In this document: positions 32,679-37,170 of the stretch, one piece after another | How the letters are laid out: each line of letters begins with the position of its first letter | Position numbering within the stretch: position 1 is the stretch's first letter | Source of the DNA: Phycisphaerae bacterium | Lineage (GTDB): Bacteria > Planctomycetota > Phycisphaerae > UBA1845 > PWPN01 | NCBI GenBank assembly: GCA_012729395.1 | Contig: JAAYDF010000292.1 | Location: 1 to 37,170, forward strand | Length of the DNA: 37,170 nt | Direction: 5' to 3' | The notes under the pieces: model-generated | The model's input: only the letters and a program-made list of their open reading frames with translations | The model's database searches: none | What the model was told of the DNA's origin: nothing | Position numbers and translations under genes: made by a program

Positions 32679-34649
32679 CTATCGCGAGGGAGCCTGACGG
32701 CGGATGCGGAGTCGCTTGGTGTCGAAGGCCGTCGCCTCGTGCTGGTTCAGGGATCGAAAGGCGGCTACCGTTTCGATGAGCAGGGAGCAGGCCCACGCGT
32801 GCGGGGCGGCCCAGTAGTCGAAGTGGATCTTGGGGATGAGTTCGGGCAATTGGCCTGTGGGGCTGGTGTTGGCCAGGGCGATGCGGAGGTCGTCCACGGC
32901 GTGCCCGATGTGCTCGCTGCGTTCTTCCGCTCGGTCCGCGGTGGCGGCCAGACGCAGTCGGCAGAGGGCCAGCCAGATGGTGTTGACGCAGCCCGGCCCG
33001 CCGCCCATGTACGCTTCGCCCTGGAACCGCAGGATAGCCCCGCCGCCCTTGACCTCGCTGCGGAGGTCTCGGCTGATACCCTCGATGGTAGCCAGGGCCA
33101 GCCGGCGATCCTCGGGGTTGCGCAGATCGAGGATTTCCCACGGGTCGATGAGCCCCATCGCGGAGGAGTCGAGGGTGGAGTCGGGTTCGCCGTGCGGGGT
33201 CACGCGTCGCAGCCAGCGGCCGCTCTCCGGTCGCCAGAACACCTCGATGAGCCGGCGGCGAAGGCGCTCGCGGGCCTCGGGGCCGGTGCGGTCGGTGTCG
33301 ATCCCGAATACTTCGTCGGCCTCTCGCAGGGCAGCGATCACCGCGGCCTGGGTGTAGGTAAACGAGCCGACGCTGTTTTCCCAAAGATCCGTGGCTGGCC
33401 GGTGCAGGTCGTCGCCACCCATGTGGGCGAGAATAGCCCGCGTGGCCCGCTGTGCGATGGGGCGGTAGTCGTCCACGAACCGTGACGCCGACTCGCCGCA
33501 TCGCCGGGCGTACAGGCCGGCCGCGTGGACGATCGCGCAAGTCTGGTCGAGCTGGATCTGGTCGAGATCGACGCACCAGGAGGGGGCGCTCGCCCCGCCG
33601 GTCCAATATCGCTGGAACCAATGGCCGTTCCCCAGTTGGGTGAGGGCGGACCATTCGAAGAACCGAGCGGCCATGTCAGGCCGACCGATACGTTGAGCGG
33701 CCAAAGCGCAGACAGCGGCGTCGCGCGGCCAGCAGTACCCGTATCCTCCGGAAAGCTCGTAGCCAAGGTCGAACTCGGGGGCGGCGATGAACGTGCCCTC
33801 GGAATCATCGTACAGGTCGTGCAGCGAGATCACGGCGCGATCGTAGGCGTCGGCGAGATCGGGGCGTGGGCATGGCCCAGCGTCGGTCAGCTCGGCGGCG
33901 ACGCGATCGTTGGCGTCGTGAATGGCTTGCTTGAAGCCCAGGGCGACGAGTTGCCGGGCGGCGGTGATCGCCCCTTCTCGTGAGGTCGCCCCGGCGAGGA
34001 CCAGCGTCGTCTCCCAGCGGGCGGTATGCACGGGCTCAAAGGCGACGGCGAAATCGACGCGGCCGATGGCCTGGGACGAGGTGCCGAGTTGTCCGGTCAC
34101 CATCGCCTGCTTGGTCGCTGTGTGCCCGAGGGTCTGCACGGAACTGCACTGCGCGGCGAAAGGATCGGTGGCCGACACCGCCAGAGCGATATCCCGGAAG
34201 TGTTGGACGACGACATTTTCCTCGCGGTGGGCCTGGACGCCGTTTCGCCATTCCACATCGCCGATCGCCAAACGGAAGTAGTGCATGAACTGGACGGGGC
34301 TGACCCGCTCGCCGCGGGTGACCACGATCCGCCGCAACAACCCGTGCCTGCCCGGCGGTAGGACGTCGCTGATCTCGACGGTCAGGTCCATCTCGCGGTG
34401 CGCCAGCCGGGTGACGAGCACGTTGCTGGCGGGCTCGAAGGACTGGGCCACTCGCCAGGCTTCCTGGAAGCACCAGATGAACTGCCCGTTGGGCGAGCCA
34501 TCGAGCAGCCGAATGGCCGGCATGCCCTCGCGGACGTTGTGCGCGTAGTCGATCCGTGGGTAAAAAAAGCCCATGATCTCGCCGGACCGCCCGAAGGTGG
34601 CTAGGGACGTACCGTTACCTGTTGCCGCGGTGGGGATGAAGAAACCCAT
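32679..34649 (-). CDS. Glycoside hydrolase family 15 protein (glucoamylase-like)
   Basis: A 656-residue protein without a signal peptide, resembling bacterial GH15 glucoamylase/trehalase-like enzymes that release glucose from alpha-glucans. The N-terminal super-beta-sandwich (about 1-240) is followed by the (alpha/alpha)6 barrel with GGYGYCWPRDAA (304-312), DLDQIQLDQTC and DLWENSVGSFTYTQA, where Glu424 is the likely catalytic acid. FQGEAYMGGGPGCVNTIWLA (Glu545, candidate base) closes the site. The start at 34649 has AGGAG 5 nt upstream; the frame is open upstream to 34811. Cytosolic location suggests glycogen or maltodextrin turnover rather than extracellular starch, possibly linked in function to the GT4 protein at 5742, though they are far apart. 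Confidence 0.9.
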   Translation of the reverse strand: MGFFIPTAATGNGTSLATFGRSGEIMGFFYPRIDYAHNVREGMPAIRLLDGSPNGQFIWCFQEAWRVAQSFEPASNVLVTRLAHREMDLTVEISDVLPPGRHGLLRRIVVTRGERVSPVQFMHYFRLAIGDVEWRNGVQAHREENVVVQHFRDIALAVSATDPFAAQCSSVQTLGHTATKQAMVTGQLGTSSQAIGRVDFAVAFEPVHTARWETTLVLAGATSREGAITAARQLVALGFKQAIHDANDRVAAELTDAGPCPRPDLADAYDRAVISLHDLYDDSEGTFIAAPEFDLGYELSGGYGYCWPRDAAVCALAAQRIGRPDMAARFFEWSALTQLGNGHWFQRYWTGGASAPSWCVDLDQIQLDQTCAIVHAAGLYARRCGESASRFVDDYRPIAQRATRAILAHMGGDDLHRPATDLWENSVGSFTYTQAAVIAALREADEVFGIDTDRTGPEARERLRRRLIEVFWRPESGRWLRRVTPHGEPDSTLDSSAMGLIDPWEILDLRNPEDRRLALATIEGISRDLRSEVKGGGAILRFQGEAYMGGGPGCVNTIWLALCRLRLAATADRAEERSEHIGHAVDDLRIALANTSPTGQLPELIPKIHFDYWAAPHAWACSLLIETVAAFRSLNQHEATAFDTKRLRIRRQAPSR

Positions 34650-34889
34650 AGTCGCTCCTGCGTTTGCGTTCCTTATCGGCATTTTGCCGACCCGTGGCCC
34701 GGTAAATCGGGTTCCCACCACATCATAGCCGAGTGTATCCGGACGTTGCCGGGCAGGCCAGACAAGGCCGTCTGGCTTCCTTCGGCCTTGGGGCTCGGTC
34801 CTGGGCATCAAGCCGCAGGCTGCCCAGCCGATATAACCCCATGGGAGAGCGGGAGGAATCGCCGGCTACGGGGAGCCCACTTGCCAGGA

Positions 34890-36851
34890 ATGCAGCGAAC
34901 AGCAGGCCGCAAAAGACGGAACTCCGCCCGCCGGGGCGTGGCCCTGCTGCTTGCGCTGATCGCGGTGATCATGTCCGCGACACTGGGGTACAGCTACCTG
35001 AACGCCCAGGGCACCGCGGTGGGAATCGCCCTGAACGTCAACCGACAGACCCAGGCAAGGTACATCGCCGAGACAGCCCTCGATGGGGCGATGGCCTATG
35101 TGCGGGCAACCGCGGACTGGCGCGAGAAGCGGACCCACGGTGTTTGGGCGGAGGATCAGCCCTTCGCAGGGGGCCTTTTTACCGTTCGCGGCGAGGATGG
35201 CGTCGACCTTGACCGCGACGGTATCGTCGATGGCGACGGTGATCTGTCCGCCGAGAATGGAGGGGGCGAGCACCTTCTGACCTTGACGGCGACGGGGCGG
35301 GTGGACGGGTTCTCGCATGTCGCGAGGGCGGTGCTCAGGCCGGTCGCCGGCGGGGATCCTTCGCTCATCGGGCACTGGAAGTTCGATGAAACCAGCGGCA
35401 AGACGGCCAGCGATTCGAGCGGGCATGGCCATACCGGGATCTTGCAGACCGGGGCGAGTTGGAACTCGCAGGGCATGTTTGATGGCTGCGTGGCGCTGAA
35501 CGGCAGCAAAGGTTTCGTGTCAGTGCCCAGCAGCACTGCCCTCAACGTGACCTCCGCGATCACACTCGCGGCCCAGATTCACACGGACACCTGGGGCGGG
35601 GCGTTCGGGGTCACCGCCAATCGCCGCATCATGCAAAAAGGTGCCTCCGACAACCAGTTTCGCCTGACCGCCGAGGACGGATCCCTCAAGTTCGACCTTT
35701 ACAAAGTGGCCTCGCTGACCGCCGACCTTCCCGCAACCGACACCTGGGTCCATGTGGCCGCCACCTACGATCGGGACGCGAGGCAGATGCGGCTCTACTA
35801 CGACGGGCAGCTTGTTGCCTCGCGGAACGCTTCTGGGGCCATCCGCACCACGAACGACAACCTGTGCATCGGTACCAAGAAAACGACCGCGCCGCCTTCC
35901 GGCTACAACGACAACTTCAGCGGTCGCCTCGATGATGTCCGCATCTACAACCGTGCTCTGCCCCAGGATGAGATCGCCACTCTGGTCGGCAGCAGACCCG
36001 CCGGGCCCGCGCTCGCGGTAGCCGACACGATCGAGATATGGGGCGTCGGTTCCGGAGCGCAATGCTTCATCGACGCTTTTGACCCCACCGCCGGCGCCTA
36101 TGGCGGAACCAACGTGCTCAATGACCGGGCGGTCATTTCCACCAACGCGACCGGCAGTCAGAAGATCAAGATCGGCACCGCCACGGTCAAAGGGCACGTA
36201 CGCGTGGGGCCGGGCGGCAACCCGGTGAGCACGATCGCTCTCTACCCGCCCGGGCAAATCACCGGAACGCGGACGGCTCTGGCGGCGGCGGTTCCCATGC
36301 CCACCATCACCTTGCCCAACGGGATGCCAGCCAGCTCCGGATACTGGAGTCTGTATACAGGCACTACCACACTGAGCGCGAACCGACGAGTCAGCGGGAT
36401 CAACGTTTCCGGCAACTCGACCGTGCTGAGGGTAACCGCTCCCGTGATCCTGCAAGTGGACGGCAGCGTGTACTTCAGCGGTGCCAGCGAGCTCCAGATC
36501 GCGGACGGCGGCTCGCTCGACCTGTACGTATCCGGCAGCGTGGGCGTGTATAACTTCTGCCGGCTTAACATGAGCACCGGCGACCCCGGTCGACTCCGCA
36601 TCTTTGTCTCGGACAGCGTCGTTCTCACTGAGAGGGCCAAGCTGTGCGCTGAGGTGCGAAGCCCGAGCGGTTCCATGGAAATGTGGGGGGGAGGCAATCC
36701 GGGCAGCGAGTTCTTCGGCACCTACCTCGGCAGGTCCTTCAAAATGGGCGATCACGCTCAGTTCCATGCCGCGGTCGCCCCCGAGACGACCTCGACGCCG
36801 CCACCTTCGACCAACGCCACCTCCAGCTTCCTCGTCGATTGGCGCCCGTGA
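34890..36851 (+). CDS. Pseudopilin-like (PilX/GspK-type) N-terminus fused to a LamG domain
   Basis: A 653-residue exported protein. The N-terminus is short and basic (RKRRNSARRG) followed by a hydrophobic helix GVALLLALIAVIMSATLGYS (about 16-35) and TQARYIAETALDGAMAYVRA, the pattern of PilX/GspK-like minor pilins. The pilin Glu5 is absent, as in GspK. Residues about 106-118 (DLDRDGIVDGDGD) form a calcium-loop-like acidic stretch. A LamG/concanavalin-like domain follows (about 159-370, LIGHWKFDETSG, WVHVAATYDRD, GRLDDVRIYNRALPQDEI). A Ser/Gly-rich beta-repeat region (about 385-653, ILQVDGSVYFSGASELQIAD, LDLYVSGSVGVYN) ends the protein. The ATG at 34890 has no ideal ribosome-binding site; a TTG at 34881 behind GGGGAG is an alternative. 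Other pilus genes are not in the window. Confidence 0.82.
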   Translation: MQRTAGRKRRNSARRGVALLLALIAVIMSATLGYSYLNAQGTAVGIALNVNRQTQARYIAETALDGAMAYVRATADWREKRTHGVWAEDQPFAGGLFTVRGEDGVDLDRDGIVDGDGDLSAENGGGEHLLTLTATGRVDGFSHVARAVLRPVAGGDPSLIGHWKFDETSGKTASDSSGHGHTGILQTGASWNSQGMFDGCVALNGSKGFVSVPSSTALNVTSAITLAAQIHTDTWGGAFGVTANRRIMQKGASDNQFRLTAEDGSLKFDLYKVASLTADLPATDTWVHVAATYDRDARQMRLYYDGQLVASRNASGAIRTTNDNLCIGTKKTTAPPSGYNDNFSGRLDDVRIYNRALPQDEIATLVGSRPAGPALAVADTIEIWGVGSGAQCFIDAFDPTAGAYGGTNVLNDRAVISTNATGSQKIKIGTATVKGHVRVGPGGNPVSTIALYPPGQITGTRTALAAAVPMPTITLPNGMPASSGYWSLYTGTTTLSANRRVSGINVSGNSTVLRVTAPVILQVDGSVYFSGASELQIADGGSLDLYVSGSVGVYNFCRLNMSTGDPGRLRIFVSDSVVLTERAKLCAEVRSPSGSMEMWGGGNPGSEFFGTYLGRSFKMGDHAQFHAAVAPETTSTPPPSTNATSSFLVDWRP

Positions 36852-37014
36852 CCGCGACTTCCCACCTCTTGCCCAAACGCGCTACGGCTTGTCTTCCTGG
36901 CGGGCATCGGCGTGTATCCGCGTCTACTCGTCACGGCGTAGCAGGGCGAAGTCGGATCGGCGGTTCGAGACATTGCTGATGTCGCCCGTGGGCAACCGGA
37001 TCGAGTCACCGCGA

Positions 37015-37030
37015 CACAGAGATCTCTGTG
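37015..37030. other. Perfect 16-bp palindrome upstream of tRNA-Leu
   Basis: CACAGAGATCTCTGTG has no central loop, so it resembles a protein-binding operator more than an RNA hairpin. It lies 160 bp after the LamG-protein stop and about 70 bp before the tRNA promoter candidate. Confidence 0.55.
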
Positions 37031-37085
37031 AACGGTTACCCCGGAGCCGCCGCACATCGTCCGTCTCGCGAGCCATCCTCCCGGC

Positions 37086-37115
37086 TTGCCGCTCGGGGCC
37101 GGCTTGCCTTACGAT
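37086..37115 (+). promoter_or_regulatory. Candidate promoter of tRNA-Leu
   Basis: TTGCCG (37086-37091), an 18-bp spacer and TACGAT (37110-37115), ending 10 nt before the tRNA. Spacing to the tRNA is typical. Confidence 0.42.
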
Positions 37116-37125
37116 GACACCCCAC

Positions 37126-37170
37126 GGGCGAGTGGCGGAATGGCAGACGCTGGGGACTTAAAATCCCCTG
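37126..37170 (+). tRNA. tRNA-Leu (anticodon UAA), truncated by the window end
   Basis: The 5' part of a class II tRNA is visible: acceptor strand GGGCGAG (37126-37132), TGGCGGAATGGCAGACGC covering the D arm, then the anticodon arm GGGGA-CTTAAAA-TCCCC. The loop places TAA at the anticodon, decoding UUA (and UUG by wobble). The variable arm, T arm and 3' acceptor lie beyond 37170. Confidence 0.92.

Overview
The window looks like chromosomal DNA of a GC-rich, Gram-negative member of the Planctomycetota. The pointers are a Kdo transferase (LPS outer membrane), a PEP-CTERM-anchored exported protein, a Tat-type Gfo/Idh/MocA oxidoreductase, an FHA-GAF histidine kinase, a PIN-TRAM membrane protein, a pseudopilin-LamG fusion and many intergenic palindromic repeats. 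The class (Phycisphaerae-like) is only a guess. No phage, transposase, integrase, rRNA or CRISPR array is visible. Nearly all genes are intact and the region reads as ordinary core plus accessory chromosome.

Layout. 1-1230: repeats, then an unknown putative lipoprotein on the minus strand. 1448-3878: waaA and an overlapping proB. 4171-5343: an orphan, lower-GC restriction-subunit-like nuclease fused to a DUF5655-like domain. 5742-7103: a glycogen-synthase-like glycosyltransferase with a good sigma-70-type promoter. 7468-12152: a Tat-exported oxidoreductase, a cytosolic FHA-GAF sensor kinase and a putative secreted metzincin-like protease. 12584-15233: a class V aminotransferase, a stand-alone LuxR-type regulator with a cysteine-bearing tail, and a PEP-CTERM protein behind a structured leader. 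15349-17013: a fucose-isomerase-like protein.

17297-23528 is a co-directional minus-strand run transcribed in the order LOG-family protein, HtrA-type protease, miaB, cmk, plsC, ispH; the cmk-plsC-ispH order is familiar from other phyla. 24033-28839 holds a PIN-TRAM membrane protein, dnaK, an ACT-domain protein and a YugP-type metallopeptidase. 29025-34649 carries a GH9 glycosidase, a zinc-ribbon Yip1-like membrane protein and a GH15 glucoamylase-like enzyme, suggesting polysaccharide use. 34890-36851 encodes the pseudopilin-LamG protein. The window ends inside a tRNA-Leu(UAA).

No single clear new multi-gene system emerges. The most notable signals are: the orphan HSDR_N-DUF5655 nuclease; the LuxR/structured leader/PEP-CTERM unit; the pseudopilin-LamG fusion; two genes (waaA and the ACT gene) whose promoter position and missing Shine-Dalgarno sequence suggest leaderless mRNAs; and at least three families of intergenic palindromic or tandem repeats. 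All functions are inferred by reading the sequence; no database search was run.
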